DNA of 51,459 nucleotides from assembly GCA_002319965.1 (NCBI GenBank), contig DCJQ01000034.1, positions 1 through 51,459 on the forward strand, given 5' to 3'. A program made the position numbers and the translations under genes. This document shows positions 17,584 to 27,077 of this stretch, piece by piece. The notes beneath the pieces were generated by a model. That model saw only the letters and a program-made list of their open reading frames with translations, was not told where the DNA came from and did not search any database. The DNA is from Megasphaera sp. UBA1696 (GTDB taxonomy: Bacteria; Bacillota; Negativicutes; Veillonellales; Megasphaeraceae). Every line of letters begins with the position of its first letter. Positions within the stretch are counted from its first letter, which is position 1.

Positions 17584-18925
17584 CTAAACAAAAGCCACGA
17601 AAGGCGATGCAATAAGCAGTAACCCAAATAAAGCGATAGGGATAAGCTTCCAGTCACGATATTTTTTAAAACTTGGCACGCGCAGGACGAGCAGAATCGG
17701 TAAAATGCAGCCAATAAAGCCGAGAAGCGGACTCAGGATAAAGGAAATGTTAATGACCTGGACATTGAGCAAAACAAATCCCCAGCAGAGAACAATGCAG
17801 AAAATGCTGATGCCGTAGGTAATGAGACGTCGGTTAATATTTTCTTCCCTCATGAAATGGCTAAGAATATTGACGGTAATGCCGAGACAGGAGTCACGGA
17901 ATCCGAGGAAGAGTGAGAAGAAGGCCGTCATAATGGCGATAATATTTAAGAGAACACTGAAAAGCTTGACAAGAACCCCATCAAAACTTTTGGCAGCAAT
18001 GGCTAGGGCTGAAACATTCTCCTTGTACGCCTGCACAGCACTATCGTGACCCACAGCGAGGTTAAAAGAAATAGTGTAGAAAATGATAACTACGGCGAGG
18101 ACTGAAAAAGCATAGCGCATAGCACGCAGTGCTCGATATTGGGCAATAATGGGATTTTTTTTCGTTTTGGCGATAGTAGATAGTCATCGGGCTGAGACTA
18201 CCGATAAAGATGATGGCTAACACAACCAGCGGTAACGTCAAGATACCTTTATGAATAAGATATCCGACCGACGGCAAATTACCGATATTAGCCAAGTCCC
18301 AGTGTTGAATCATGACTAGTCCCAAAATGGCGATGACACAAAGTTTAGTAAGAACCATTCCCGTCGACACTTTAAAGAGGAGTCGTTCGCTCTGCGAGGC
18401 AATAGCCACGAGGATGCATAGTACGACAAGACCGTAAAAGACGTTATCCGAAAAAAGCGAATCCGTCACGCCAAAAGAATATAGGAAGGACGCACTGTCA
18501 TTAGTCATGGCCGTAGCATAGAGAAAAATATTAATAGCCATCATGAGAAAATAGAGAATCCCCAATAAAAAGCCCCAGTTTTTTCCTAAATACCCGGAAA
18601 TTACACCGGCAAAATCCTGACAATCCGGTGCTTCCGCCAAAACGTTGACATACAGCTTTTGGAACTGGTACAAAATCGGGTAACCAATAAGGATGGTAAA
18701 AAAATACACCCATAACCCTACCAAGCCCACCTGAACAGGAAGAAAGACAATGCCTGCACCAATAGCTAAGCCGATATTCATGATAACCCAGCCCGCATCA
18801 CCTGCATTAAATTTCACGACTTCCCTCCAAGTCTCCTCACTCATACCCGCCTTTTGAGCCCACGATTTATGGTTTGCACGGATGAAATTCTCATTCCGTT
18901 CAGATACCTGTGTATATTCCGTCAT
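17584..18925 (-). pseudogene. Amino-acid permease split by a frameshift in an A8 run
   Basis: Two adjoining open frames together make one permease of the hydroxy/aromatic amino acid permease (HAAAP/SdaC-like) type with about 11 membrane helices. The 5' part (to about 18160) reads through PMTIYYRQNEK and then loses frame at a run of eight A on the coding strand (forward T8 near 18156-18163). If the run had seven A the frame would continue as NPIIAQYRALRAMRYAF and on to the stop at 17584. A true mutation, phase variation, transcriptional slippage or a sequencing error could each explain it. It lies 13 bases after the M20 gene, and an amino acid, possibly methionine or a relative, is the expected cargo. 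Confidence 0.8.
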
Positions 18926-18938
18926 AAGAGATCCCTCC

Positions 18939-20105
18939 CTACTGGCTCAGATAATTCAAAACCGTCTTGACGTGCATTTCAACGCCAATGGGCAGGGAAT
19001 CTTCGTCGATGTTAAAATGACAGTTATGATGTTCCACATCCGTATGTTTCTGGGAATTTCCCGTACCGAGGAAAAAGTACGCGCCAGGTATACGTCTGGA
19101 AAATTCAGCAAAGTCGTCACCGAGCATAACGGCTACATCCTTCGTCTTCACGTTATGAGACCCTACAACATCAGCTGCTGTCCGGACGACTAACTCAGTC
19201 ATGGATTCATCGTTGTTGAGAAGTGTATTGCCGCAAATGTATTCGATATCACAGGTACAGCGGTAAGCCTTGCAAATGCCTTCGACGATTTCTGAAAAAC
19301 GTTGGCGCACAAATTCATCATTTTCATGAAGACAACGGATAGAACCCTCCATCGTCAGATCATCAGGAATAATGATTTCCTTGACGCCAGCATGAATTTT
19401 ACAGACTGAAATAACACTCGGCTTGAGTGAATTGAGTTCTGATGTGTGCAAAGAATCAATAGCATTTAAAATATGACCGGCTGTAACGATGGGATTGATA
19501 GCTGTGTGCGGTGCCCCGCCATGTCCACCCTTTCCATGTACCGTAATTTTAAAGTAATAGCTCGAGGCCATAATAGGTCCGGAAATGATACCAATTTTTC
19601 CTACCTCAACAGGTGACCAGATATGCAGACCAAAGACAGCATCCGGTTTCGGATTTTCCAAAGCCCCCTGTTTCACCATGTCTTCGGCACCGGCACCTTC
19701 TTCATTAGGTTGAAACAGAAATACGACATTTCCCTTAATTTCATCTTTGTGCTGTGCCAAAATCTTGGCGGCAATCAAAAGCATCGCCGTATGACCGTCA
19801 TGACCGCAGGCATGCATGACACCGTCATTCTCCGAAATAAAATCCAACTTCGTTTCTTCGGTCACAGGCAAGGCATCGATATCGCAGCGCAGCATAACCG
19901 TTTTACCAGACTGGTTTCCTTTAAGTACGCCGATGATTCCTGTCGGGGTGCAGCGGCGTACATCGAGGCCGAGATTTCTCAAATAGTCTTCGACAATTTT
20001 CGATGTGCGCACTTCGTGTAATCCCAATTCGGGATGACGGTGAAAATCACGACGCAGAGACACCAATTCATCTTGTAACTTACTAATTTCTCGTTTCACA
20101 TCCAT
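18939..20105 (-). CDS. M20 family amidohydrolase (N-acyl-amino-acid or hippurate hydrolase type)
   Basis: A 388-residue metallohydrolase of the M20D branch. Metal ligands are visible in MHACGHDGHTAML near residue 98, NEEGAGAEDM, GLHIWSP and GGHGGAPHTAINP, and a late HTDVEHHN segment supplies the last histidine. The family removes acyl groups from N-acyl amino acids or hydrolyses peptide-like amides in the cytoplasm. It is the first gene of the operon leading to the permease and the methionine gamma-lyase-like enzyme, which suggests release of an N-acylated amino acid as the first step. A GGGAGGGA site precedes the ATG. Confidence 0.88.
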   Translation of the reverse strand: MDVKREISKLQDELVSLRRDFHRHPELGLHEVRTSKIVEDYLRNLGLDVRRCTPTGIIGVLKGNQSGKTVMLRCDIDALPVTEETKLDFISENDGVMHACGHDGHTAMLLIAAKILAQHKDEIKGNVVFLFQPNEEGAGAEDMVKQGALENPKPDAVFGLHIWSPVEVGKIGIISGPIMASSYYFKITVHGKGGHGGAPHTAINPIVTAGHILNAIDSLHTSELNSLKPSVISVCKIHAGVKEIIIPDDLTMEGSIRCLHENDEFVRQRFSEIVEGICKAYRCTCDIEYICGNTLLNNDESMTELVVRTAADVVGSHNVKTKDVAVMLGDDFAEFSRRIPGAYFFLGTGNSQKHTDVEHHNCHFNIDEDSLPIGVEMHVKTVLNYLSQ

Positions 20106-20164
20106 AGGATAATCCCTCCCTATTTATTATTTTATAAACTTTCGCAACTCTTTCTGATGGCCTT

Positions 20165-20215
20165 ATTATACTAAAACAACTCCGAAACAGGGATGTACAA
20201 CTTGTAGTAAACTAC
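20165..20215 (-). promoter_or_regulatory. Promoter and candidate operator of the M20-permease-lyase operon
   Basis: A minus-strand TATAAT (20165-20170) lacks a good -35, as expected of an activated promoter. About 40 bases upstream is the dyad GTAGT-AA-ACTAC (20204-20215). It lies between this operon and the divergent pucR-type gene, so it is a reasonable site for that regulator; this is inferred. Confidence 0.4.
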
Positions 20216-20345
20216 TTTTTATTTTTCATACATTTTACAAATAAACCACATTTTGATTACGATATCTAATCATCTTTACTACCTGTATATTTACATTTTA
20301 AAATAGTATAATAAAGTTATTCAGCACGAAAGGAGGTGCCTACCA

Positions 20346-21899
20346 TTGCACTGCACCTTACAAGATATCTTACGAGACCAGTATATCCCGCATATCCGCC
20401 TGCTCACACGCCCCCTTGATTTCAGCCGCCGCTCGGTGACGGGGATTTCTGTGCAGGAAATGCCGCTAGATAACTTTATTCAAGAAAGCGAAATCATTCT
20501 CTCGACGGCTGTAGGTTATCAAGAAGACCCATCTCTTTTTCAATGTCTCTTTCAGCATGCTGCCAGTGCCCGGGCCTCAGCCATTATTCTCACGTTTAAA
20601 GATGAAAAGTATCTCCTTCCTCCAGAAAGCCTGGACTATGCCAATCGCATGGATTTGCCGGTTTTTACGATTCCCTGGAACGTCCACTTTGCAGCCGTGC
20701 AAAAAGCAGTACTTACCATTATCCATGAAAAGGAGATGTTTCAATATAAGGATCTGCAAAGCCGTCTCTTTAACCTTTTCTTTGAAAATAAGCGCCTGCA
20801 AGACGCCGCTATTCTCCTGGCACGAATGATGCATTGCAACGTAGAAATCAGCGAAATAAACGGAAAAAAACTCGCCTGTCAAAAGTTCCTCTACAATAAT
20901 CAAGAAACGTTTGAAGTGTTAGAAAAAAATATCTGCATCAGCGGCACAGCATTCGGACAGCTCACGCTCTACATTCCACCTCCTAACCATAAGATGCCCT
21001 TTCATAGTTTGCCCGCCGACTGGGAACGCTATGTACTCTTTCCCCTCTCTCTCTGGTTCAACCGCAAGAGAATTGAAGACAATATGACCATGCAGGTAAA
21101 AAATAATTTTGTACGAAATCTGGCCCGAGGTGCCTATGAATCATGGGCAGAAATGGCACAGCAAGGTCTCTATCTCTCGTTTGATTTGCAGCGGCCTTAT
21201 GCCTGCCTTCTCCTTGCCATCCGTTTGCCGGAAAAAGACGACGATCAGCCTTCCCATGAAGTCACGGATTTTGTGCACATCGTAACAAATATTGAACGGA
21301 TACTCCTTGCAGAAGGACGCCGATACGGACAAAAAACCATGGTCGGCAGTGATAATTTAAAGTTCATTATTTACTTGGAAAATAAGACTCCTTCTATACA
21401 AGAAATAAAAAAATATATCGATAACGCCGAAGAAAAGATTCAAACCCTTATCCCCCGCTTGTCCCTCTACTGGGGAATCAGTAACATTACGATGGAGCAG
21501 CCTTGTCCTTTCCGTACGTGCTATCAAAATGCAGAACTAGCCTTAAAATACTGCTTAGAAAACAAAGATTCCCGCCATCACTTTACCTATAAGGACACAA
21601 AAAAGGCACTTATCATTTCATCTCTAACCCAAGATGAAACTATCCGCGGCCAGGCTCGGGAAACATTACAACCGCTCTTTGATTATGACGAGAACTCGGG
21701 CATAGAACTCTTTCAAACGCTGACGACATATATCAAGGCCAATTACAATGTCAGCCAGACAGCCCGCCTATTAATGATTCATCGACAAACGCTACTCTAT
21801 CGTCTAGAAAAAATTCAATCATTGACTGGTATGAATTTAAATGACCATAATGACCTCTTTGTGTTGGAATCCTTTGCTCGTCTATACCGAAATTTCTAA
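20346..21899 (+). CDS. PucR family transcriptional regulator
   Basis: A 517-residue regulator. The N-terminal PucR domain (about residues 8-125) is followed by a central GGDEF-like region, and the C terminus is the PucR helix-turn-helix (NVSQTARLLMIHRQTLLYRL...) near residue 470. The start is TTG at 20346, with AGGAGG 9 bases upstream and no better ATG. A TATAAT is at 20307-20312. The family usually activates an adjacent catabolic operon in response to its substrate (purines, amino acids, GABA). Transcribed away from the M20-permease-lyase genes, it most likely controls them. Confidence 0.88.
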   Translation: MHCTLQDILRDQYIPHIRLLTRPLDFSRRSVTGISVQEMPLDNFIQESEIILSTAVGYQEDPSLFQCLFQHAASARASAIILTFKDEKYLLPPESLDYANRMDLPVFTIPWNVHFAAVQKAVLTIIHEKEMFQYKDLQSRLFNLFFENKRLQDAAILLARMMHCNVEISEINGKKLACQKFLYNNQETFEVLEKNICISGTAFGQLTLYIPPPNHKMPFHSLPADWERYVLFPLSLWFNRKRIEDNMTMQVKNNFVRNLARGAYESWAEMAQQGLYLSFDLQRPYACLLLAIRLPEKDDDQPSHEVTDFVHIVTNIERILLAEGRRYGQKTMVGSDNLKFIIYLENKTPSIQEIKKYIDNAEEKIQTLIPRLSLYWGISNITMEQPCPFRTCYQNAELALKYCLENKDSRHHFTYKDTKKALIISSLTQDETIRGQARETLQPLFDYDENSGIELFQTLTTYIKANYNVSQTARLLMIHRQTLLYRLEKIQSLTGMNLNDHNDLFVLESFARLYRNF

Positions 21900-21966
21900 A
21901 ATACAGCAAAAAATAACGAAGAGACAGCTCTTTTTCTCCGTACCTTGATAATGCTCTGTGAATACG

Positions 21967-21994
21967 CTGCCACCGATTTTCGGTGGCAGTTTTT
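21967..21994 (+). terminator. Terminator of the PucR regulator gene
   Basis: Perfect 9-bp stem CTGCCACCG/CGGTGGCAG with an ATTTT loop, then five T. It is about 70 bases after the stop codon. Confidence 0.88.
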
Positions 21995-22279
21995 AATTTC
22001 CCTGACAGCGAATTGCCATCCTATTTTCCATCACAGTTGATACTTCTCTAATCTAATCCGGGACACCGATGCAACCAATCGTTGGCAGTGTCATCTCTGG
22101 ACACGTTTCAATGAACATCCGATTTTCCCCAGTTCAATCGTTTTGAAGACTTATCTTTATTTTATGCATAAGAATGCCCCCTTCAAGGAGCATGAGATGT
22201 TATGATTCTCATATCTACCTAAAGGGGGCATATCCAAAAAACGCACACTAATTTATCAACGTTTATTCATTTTTACGCC
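21995..22279. other. Intergenic region with a two-tier hairpin, no gene called
   Basis: No gene is supported here. At 22174-22231 a hairpin has a 10-bp outer stem ATGCCCCCTT/AAGGGGGCAT and a 6-bp inner stem ATGAGA/TCTCAT, with no T run on either side. On the minus strand 22010-22135 reads partly as protein (for example MFIETCPEMTLPTIGCIGVPD-like sense codons, given here only in part, before a stop), which could be a worn gene fragment, but I could not identify a family. Confidence 0.4.
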
Positions 22280-22525
22280 TCAGTGTTCGTTTACACTGAC
22301 ACGGTCTTCTTCCCTGGCAGCGTGGTCGGCTGCCATGCGGCGGAGCCGTTTATTTCGCCGTACTTCGGCTTTCCGGTTGTTTTCCTTTATGTTGGCCACG
22401 ACAGTCCGGGCCAACCAACCCATGAGACAGCCTGTCAAGAGGATTTTAACAGCCGGTAAATCCCAAGGCGTGGACAAAAGCAGTGCCAAGACGACGAAGA
22501 AAGCCGTAACGAGCGTTTTAGTCAT
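22280..22525 (-). CDS. Small membrane protein of unknown function
   Basis: About 81 residues, with two hydrophobic segments (TLVTAFFVVLALLLSTPW and AVKILLTGCLMGWLA) and a basic, Arg/Lys-rich C-terminal tail. I do not recognise a family. The start is uncertain: the ATG at 22525 has GGGAG 12 bases upstream, the one at 22537 abuts it. It is a single gene between the PucR gene terminator and the salvage operon; its base composition resembles its neighbours. Confidence 0.55.
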   Translation of the reverse strand: MTKTLVTAFFVVLALLLSTPWDLPAVKILLTGCLMGWLARTVVANIKENNRKAEVRRNKRLRRMAADHAAREEDRVSVNEH

Positions 22526-22641
22526 GAATCGATGCATCTCCCTGTAAACGTACATAAATAGCCTCAAATTGAATCTAATTATACACGCTTTTCGGGAATA
22601 AAACAAGCCGTAATCGCAGGGACCAACCTCTTGCGTAAAGG

Positions 22642-23922
22642 TTAAATTTGGGCAAAGAGTTTTTCTTTAGTCCGTTCGGCTTCAGCTTTGATCTTTTCGA
22701 TGTCGAGTTTGGTAAACTCTTTATTCCGCAGAAGGACTTCGCCGTTGACCAAGACCGTGTCGACGTCCATGCTGTTGGCACTGTAAGCCATAAGGCTGAG
22801 AGCGTCGTGTTTGGGGTACCAATGAAGGCCTTCGCGGTCGACTAAGGTGATGTCGGCCTTATAGCCTACTTCGAGTTTGCCGATATCGGTGTAGCCCAGG
22901 CATTTGGCGCCGCCTTCAGTCAGCATGTTGATGGCCGTTTCAGCCGGGATGACCGTCGGATCGAGGGTGTTGGCCTTATGGACTAAGGCAGCTAAATGCA
23001 TTTCTTCGACGATGTCGAGGTTATTGTTGCTCGAGGCGCCGTCCGTACCGAGGCCGACGGTGATGCCCTTTTTCAACATCTTGGCAATGGGTGCAAAGCC
23101 GCTGGCCAGTTTCAGGTTGCTGCCCGGGTTGTGCGCAACGCGGACGTGTTTTTTCAGCATAATATCCATATCGTCGTCATCGACCCAGACGCAGTGGGCG
23201 GCCAGGCAACCCGTATCGAAGAGGCCGAGTTCATTGAACCAAGCAATGGGTGATTTGCCGTACTGCTTCTTAATGTTTTCGACTTCGCCCTTCGTTTCCG
23301 ACAGGTGGGTATGGATTTCAGCCCCTAATTCATGGGCCAAGTCGACGACGCGGGAGAGGTATTCCGGCGTATTGGTGTAGGGCGCATGGGGTCCGAGCAT
23401 GACCGTAATGCGGCCGTCCCCTTTTTTATGCCAGTCTAAAAAGAGCTGTTTATTTTCTTTGAGGGCCGTTTCGGCGCTGGGCGTAATGCCCGTCATGCCC
23501 CGGCTCAGGCAGGCCCGAATACCCGACGCGTCGACGGCGCGGGCAACGTCGTCCATGAAGAAGTACATATCGGCAAAGGACGTCGTGCCGCAGCGAATCA
23601 TTTCGGCGATGCCGAGCATAGTCTGAGCATAGACGACGTCGCCGTCGAGTTTATCTTCAGCCGGCCAGATTTTCTTCTGGAGCCAGTCCATGAGCTGCAT
23701 GTCATCGGCATAACTGCGGAAGACGGTCATGGCGATGTGGTTGTGGGTGTTGACGAAACCCGGCAGGGCCAGCATCTGCTTGCCGTCAATGACTTCATCG
23801 TAATCGGAAAGGACGGGATTTTCGGGAAAGCCCGTGATTTTCGTGCCGTCGATGGCAATATTTTGATTTTCCGTAACGCCATGGTCCCGATAGAGGCCGA
23901 CGTGCTGAATCAGTTTTTTCAT
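22642..23922 (-). CDS. mtaD: 5-methylthioadenosine/S-adenosylhomocysteine deaminase
   Basis: A 426-residue amidohydrolase-superfamily deaminase. The metal ligands are in NTHNHIAM near residue 60, ETHLSET-type HTHLSE near residue 200, and GTDGASSNN near residue 295. The MTA/SAH deaminase family converts methylthioadenosine and S-adenosylhomocysteine to their inosine forms. Its place as last gene after ahcY, mtnA and mtnP fits SAM by-product salvage. Related amidohydrolases act on guanine or triazines, but the neighbours argue against that. Confidence 0.88.
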   Translation of the reverse strand: MKKLIQHVGLYRDHGVTENQNIAIDGTKITGFPENPVLSDYDEVIDGKQMLALPGFVNTHNHIAMTVFRSYADDMQLMDWLQKKIWPAEDKLDGDVVYAQTMLGIAEMIRCGTTSFADMYFFMDDVARAVDASGIRACLSRGMTGITPSAETALKENKQLFLDWHKKGDGRITVMLGPHAPYTNTPEYLSRVVDLAHELGAEIHTHLSETKGEVENIKKQYGKSPIAWFNELGLFDTGCLAAHCVWVDDDDMDIMLKKHVRVAHNPGSNLKLASGFAPIAKMLKKGITVGLGTDGASSNNNLDIVEEMHLAALVHKANTLDPTVIPAETAINMLTEGGAKCLGYTDIGKLEVGYKADITLVDREGLHWYPKHDALSLMAYSANSMDVDTVLVNGEVLLRNKEFTKLDIEKIKAEAERTKEKLFAQI

Positions 23923-23938
23923 CCGTATCCCTCTCCCC

Positions 23939-25180
23939 TTAGTCGAGATTCAAGTATTTGCGCTGTTCTTCGCTGAGCGTATCGATGGCATATCCCATGG
24001 AAGCCAGTTTAATCTTGGCGATATCGTCGTCGATTTCATGAGGCAGGACGTAGACGTGGTTTTCCAGTTCCGTATGGTGGTCGAGGATGTATTTGGCAGC
24101 CAGGGCCTGAACGGCAAAGGACAGATCCATGATTTCAGCCGGATGACCGTCACCGGCAGCCAGGTTGACCAAGCGGCCTTCTGCCAAGAGGTTGATGACG
24201 TGGCCGTTGGGGAGTTCATAGCCTTCGATATTGTGGCGGGCTTCAAAATGACGAACCGACAGAGCTTCCAGTTCCGGACGGTTGATTTCAACGTCAAAGT
24301 GACCGGCATTAGCCAGGACGACGCCGTCTTTCATGTTCTTCATGTGTTCACCGCGGATGACGTCTTTGTCGCCGGTCAAGGTGACGAAGATATCGCCGAC
24401 TTTGGCAGCTTCAGCCATGGGCATGACTTCAAAACCGTCAAATACGGCTTCGATGGCTTTGATCGGGTCGACTTCGGTGACGATGACGTGAGCGCCGAGG
24501 CCTTTGGCACGCATGGCGCAGCCTTTACCGCACCAGCCGTAGCCGGCGACGACGACTTTCTTACCGACGACGGTCAGGTTAGTCGTACGCATGATGCCGT
24601 CCCACGTCGACTGGCCTGTGCCGTAGCGGTTGTCGAAGAGATATTTGCAGTACGAATCGTTGGCAGCAATCATGGGGAACTTCAACTGGCCGGCTTTATC
24701 GAGACCGTGAAGGCGATTGACGCCGGTCGTCGTTTCTTCCGTGCCGCCGAGGAGGTTTTCCATAGCATCGCTCCGCGTCGTATGCAGGAGGTGGACCTGA
24801 TCGCCGCCGTCATCGATGATGATATCCGGCTTATGGTCGAGGGATTTATTCAGAAAATCGAAGTATTCTTCATCGGTCGCGCCGTACCAGGCATAGACCG
24901 TGAGCCCGTCTTCGACGAGGGCCGCTGCGACGTCATCCTGAGTCGACAAGGGGTTGCTGCCGGTAACGATGACCTTAGCGCCGGCCCGGTGAAGGACTTC
25001 GGCCAGGTATGCCGTCTTGGCTTCGAGGTGGACGCTGACGCAGATGGTCTTGCCCTTAAAAGTCTGTTCGGCTTTCAATTTGTCGCCAATGGCATTGAGG
25101 GCCGGCATGTGCCGGTCGACCCAGTTGATTTTTTCATGGCCGCTCTTAGCTAATTTGATGTCGCGAATAATTGATTCCAT
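23939..25180 (-). CDS. ahcY: Adenosylhomocysteinase
   Basis: A 413-residue NAD-dependent enzyme splitting S-adenosylhomocysteine into homocysteine and adenosine. The NAD site is VVAGYGWCGKG near residue 215, and NDSYCKYLFDNRYGTGQS is the family's substrate segment. It is of the shorter archaeal/bacterial type. I chose the ATG at 25180 since AAGAGG abuts the alternative one three codons upstream. It ends 16 bases before mtaD. Confidence 0.95.
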   Translation of the reverse strand: MESIIRDIKLAKSGHEKINWVDRHMPALNAIGDKLKAEQTFKGKTICVSVHLEAKTAYLAEVLHRAGAKVIVTGSNPLSTQDDVAAALVEDGLTVYAWYGATDEEYFDFLNKSLDHKPDIIIDDGGDQVHLLHTTRSDAMENLLGGTEETTTGVNRLHGLDKAGQLKFPMIAANDSYCKYLFDNRYGTGQSTWDGIMRTTNLTVVGKKVVVAGYGWCGKGCAMRAKGLGAHVIVTEVDPIKAIEAVFDGFEVMPMAEAAKVGDIFVTLTGDKDVIRGEHMKNMKDGVVLANAGHFDVEINRPELEALSVRHFEARHNIEGYELPNGHVINLLAEGRLVNLAAGDGHPAEIMDLSFAVQALAAKYILDHHTELENHVYVLPHEIDDDIAKIKLASMGYAIDTLSEEQRKYLNLD

Positions 25181-25197
25181 ACAGTTCATACCTCTTT

Positions 25198-26253
25198 CTA
25201 TAATGAATGCTTGTCAAAAAATGTCTGTACAGCCTCCGTATCGGGGTGGCTGATGATGCCCTTTTCGGTGATGATGGCCCGGATGTTTTCATGAGGCGTC
25301 ACATCAAAGGCCGGGTTGAATACCGGCGTATCCGAAAGGGCTGTGGCAGCGCCTCTAAAGGAACGGACTTCGTCGTGATTCCGCTCTTCAATAGGGATCT
25401 GACTGCCGCCGGAAATCGACCGGTCAAAGGTCGACAGGGGCGCTGCAATGTACAGGGGAATATCGAGGGCCTTGGCCATCAGGGACAGGCCGTAGGTCCC
25501 GATTTTATTGGCCGTATCGCCGTTGGCGGCAATGCGGTCGGCCCCGACGATGATGGCGTCGACGCCTTTTTCTTTCATCGTCCAGGCGGCCATGTTATCC
25601 GTAATAAGCGTAACCGGAACACCGCCTGCCATGAGCTCAAAGGCCGTCAGCCGTGCTCCCTGCAGGAGAGGCCGCGTTTCATCGGCATAGACCATCTGGA
25701 CCTGTCCCCGGCGATGGAGTTCAGAAATGACGCCGAGGGCCGTACCGACGCCGGCCGTTGCCAGGGCTCCGGCATTGCAGTGCGTCAGGAGGGTCAAGGG
25801 GCGGTCCCCTTTTCCGATTTCATCGGCACCCCAGCCGGCCATGGCCGTATTGATGGCCACATCGTCGGCATGGATGGCTTTGGCCTTTTCTTCTAAGAAA
25901 CGGACGATATCCGACGGGCTTTCGCCGCCATGATGTTTGGCGCAGGCCATCATTTGCTCCAAGGCCCAGTGAAGGTTGACTGCCGTCGGGCGAGCTCCGT
26001 CGAGGGCCGTGCAAATATCCTGAAGAGCCGTTACAAAGGGTTGGTCACCCGGCTTTTCAAGGATAGAGCGAGCGCCTAAGACGACGCCGTAAGCTGCGGC
26101 GACGCCGATAGCCGGGGCTCCGCGGACGGCCAGGACGGAGATGGCCTTATGGACGTCCTGCCAGGTCGTGCAGGTCCGGTACGTTTCCGTAAAGGGAAGG
26201 ACGGTCTGATCGAGGAGATAGAGGGTCCCCTTTTCCCAGCGCAAAGTTTCCAT
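25198..26253 (-). CDS. mtnA: S-methyl-5-thioribose-1-phosphate isomerase
   Basis: A 351-residue isomerase of the eIF2B-alpha-like fold, which converts methylthioribose-1-phosphate to methylthioribulose-1-phosphate. The catalytic cysteine lies in THCNAGALATAG near residue 157, and the aspartate is in VGADRIAANGDTANKIGTY near residue 237. Its ATG shares one base with the mtnP stop, and it uses the product of MtnP. Confidence 0.94.
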   Translation of the reverse strand: METLRWEKGTLYLLDQTVLPFTETYRTCTTWQDVHKAISVLAVRGAPAIGVAAAYGVVLGARSILEKPGDQPFVTALQDICTALDGARPTAVNLHWALEQMMACAKHHGGESPSDIVRFLEEKAKAIHADDVAINTAMAGWGADEIGKGDRPLTLLTHCNAGALATAGVGTALGVISELHRRGQVQMVYADETRPLLQGARLTAFELMAGGVPVTLITDNMAAWTMKEKGVDAIIVGADRIAANGDTANKIGTYGLSLMAKALDIPLYIAAPLSTFDRSISGGSQIPIEERNHDEVRSFRGAATALSDTPVFNPAFDVTPHENIRAIITEKGIISHPDTEAVQTFFDKHSL

Positions 26254-27050
26254 TATACCGTAAACCCTCCGTAGGCCTGGAGCGTATGGTGGCAGGCACA
26301 GTCTTCATCGTCAGGATAATTCTCGATGCTCTTTAAGATGAGCTGGCGCAGGCGCAGGGAGTTTTTGGCCATGGCATCGACGACCTCTTCATGGGTCAGG
26401 GGCTTATCAGAAATGCCGGCAGCAAAGTTGGTGACCATGGACACCGTGGCGTAGCAGATTTCCGCTTCCCGGGCCAGGCAGACTTCGGGAACGTTGGTCA
26501 TGCCGACGATGTCGCCGCCGAGTTTTTGGAACATCCGGATTTCCGCCGGCGTTTCAAAGCGCGGCCCTTCGGTGCAGACATAGGTACCCTTAGCATGGAG
26601 ACGGCAGTCTCCCGCATCAGCCGCTGCCTGAACAACGTGGCGGCGCAGGGTCGGGCAGTAAGGTTCCGTCATGTCGACGTGAACGACGCCGTTGGCACCG
26701 CCGTCAAAAAAGGACGTGTGCCGGCTTTTTGTGAAGTCGATGAACTGGTCGGGCAGGACGAAATCACCGGGCTTGTACTCCGGATTCATGGAGCCTACGG
26801 CGGTCGTCGCCAAGATGGCCGTGACGCCGAGGCGCTTCAATCCGAGAATGTTCGCCCGATAGTTGATGAGGTGCGGCGGAATGGAATGCATCCGGCCGTG
26901 GCGGGCTAAAAAGATGAGGTCCCGGTTCTGATACGTCCCCTTCCAGTAACGAATAGAACCGTAATACGTATCCATGTACCCTTCGCGGACATTGGACAAA
27001 ATTTTCGGATCACAGACTCCGGTACCACCGATGATGGCAATAAGTCCCAT
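26253..27050 (-). CDS. mtnP: S-methyl-5'-thioadenosine phosphorylase
   Basis: A 265-residue phosphorylase of the purine nucleoside phosphorylase family. IGGTGVCDP opens the protein, RHGRMHSIPPH is the phosphate-binding region, and the base-binding segment is GPRFETPAEIRMFQKLGGDIVGMTN, whose methionine and threonine favour 6-aminopurine nucleosides. It yields adenine and methylthioribose-1-phosphate, the MtnA substrate. It follows hslO by 27 bases and probably shares its transcript. Confidence 0.92.
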   Translation of the reverse strand: MGLIAIIGGTGVCDPKILSNVREGYMDTYYGSIRYWKGTYQNRDLIFLARHGRMHSIPPHLINYRANILGLKRLGVTAILATTAVGSMNPEYKPGDFVLPDQFIDFTKSRHTSFFDGGANGVVHVDMTEPYCPTLRRHVVQAAADAGDCRLHAKGTYVCTEGPRFETPAEIRMFQKLGGDIVGMTNVPEVCLAREAEICYATVSMVTNFAAGISDKPLTHEEVVDAMAKNSLRLRQLILKSIENYPDDEDCACHHTLQAYGGFTV

Positions 27051-27077
27051 GATAAAACCTCCCTTATGAAATGAAGA

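Noticed and set aside
24038..25153. A 371-codon plus-strand open frame
   Set aside because: Antisense shadow of ahcY.
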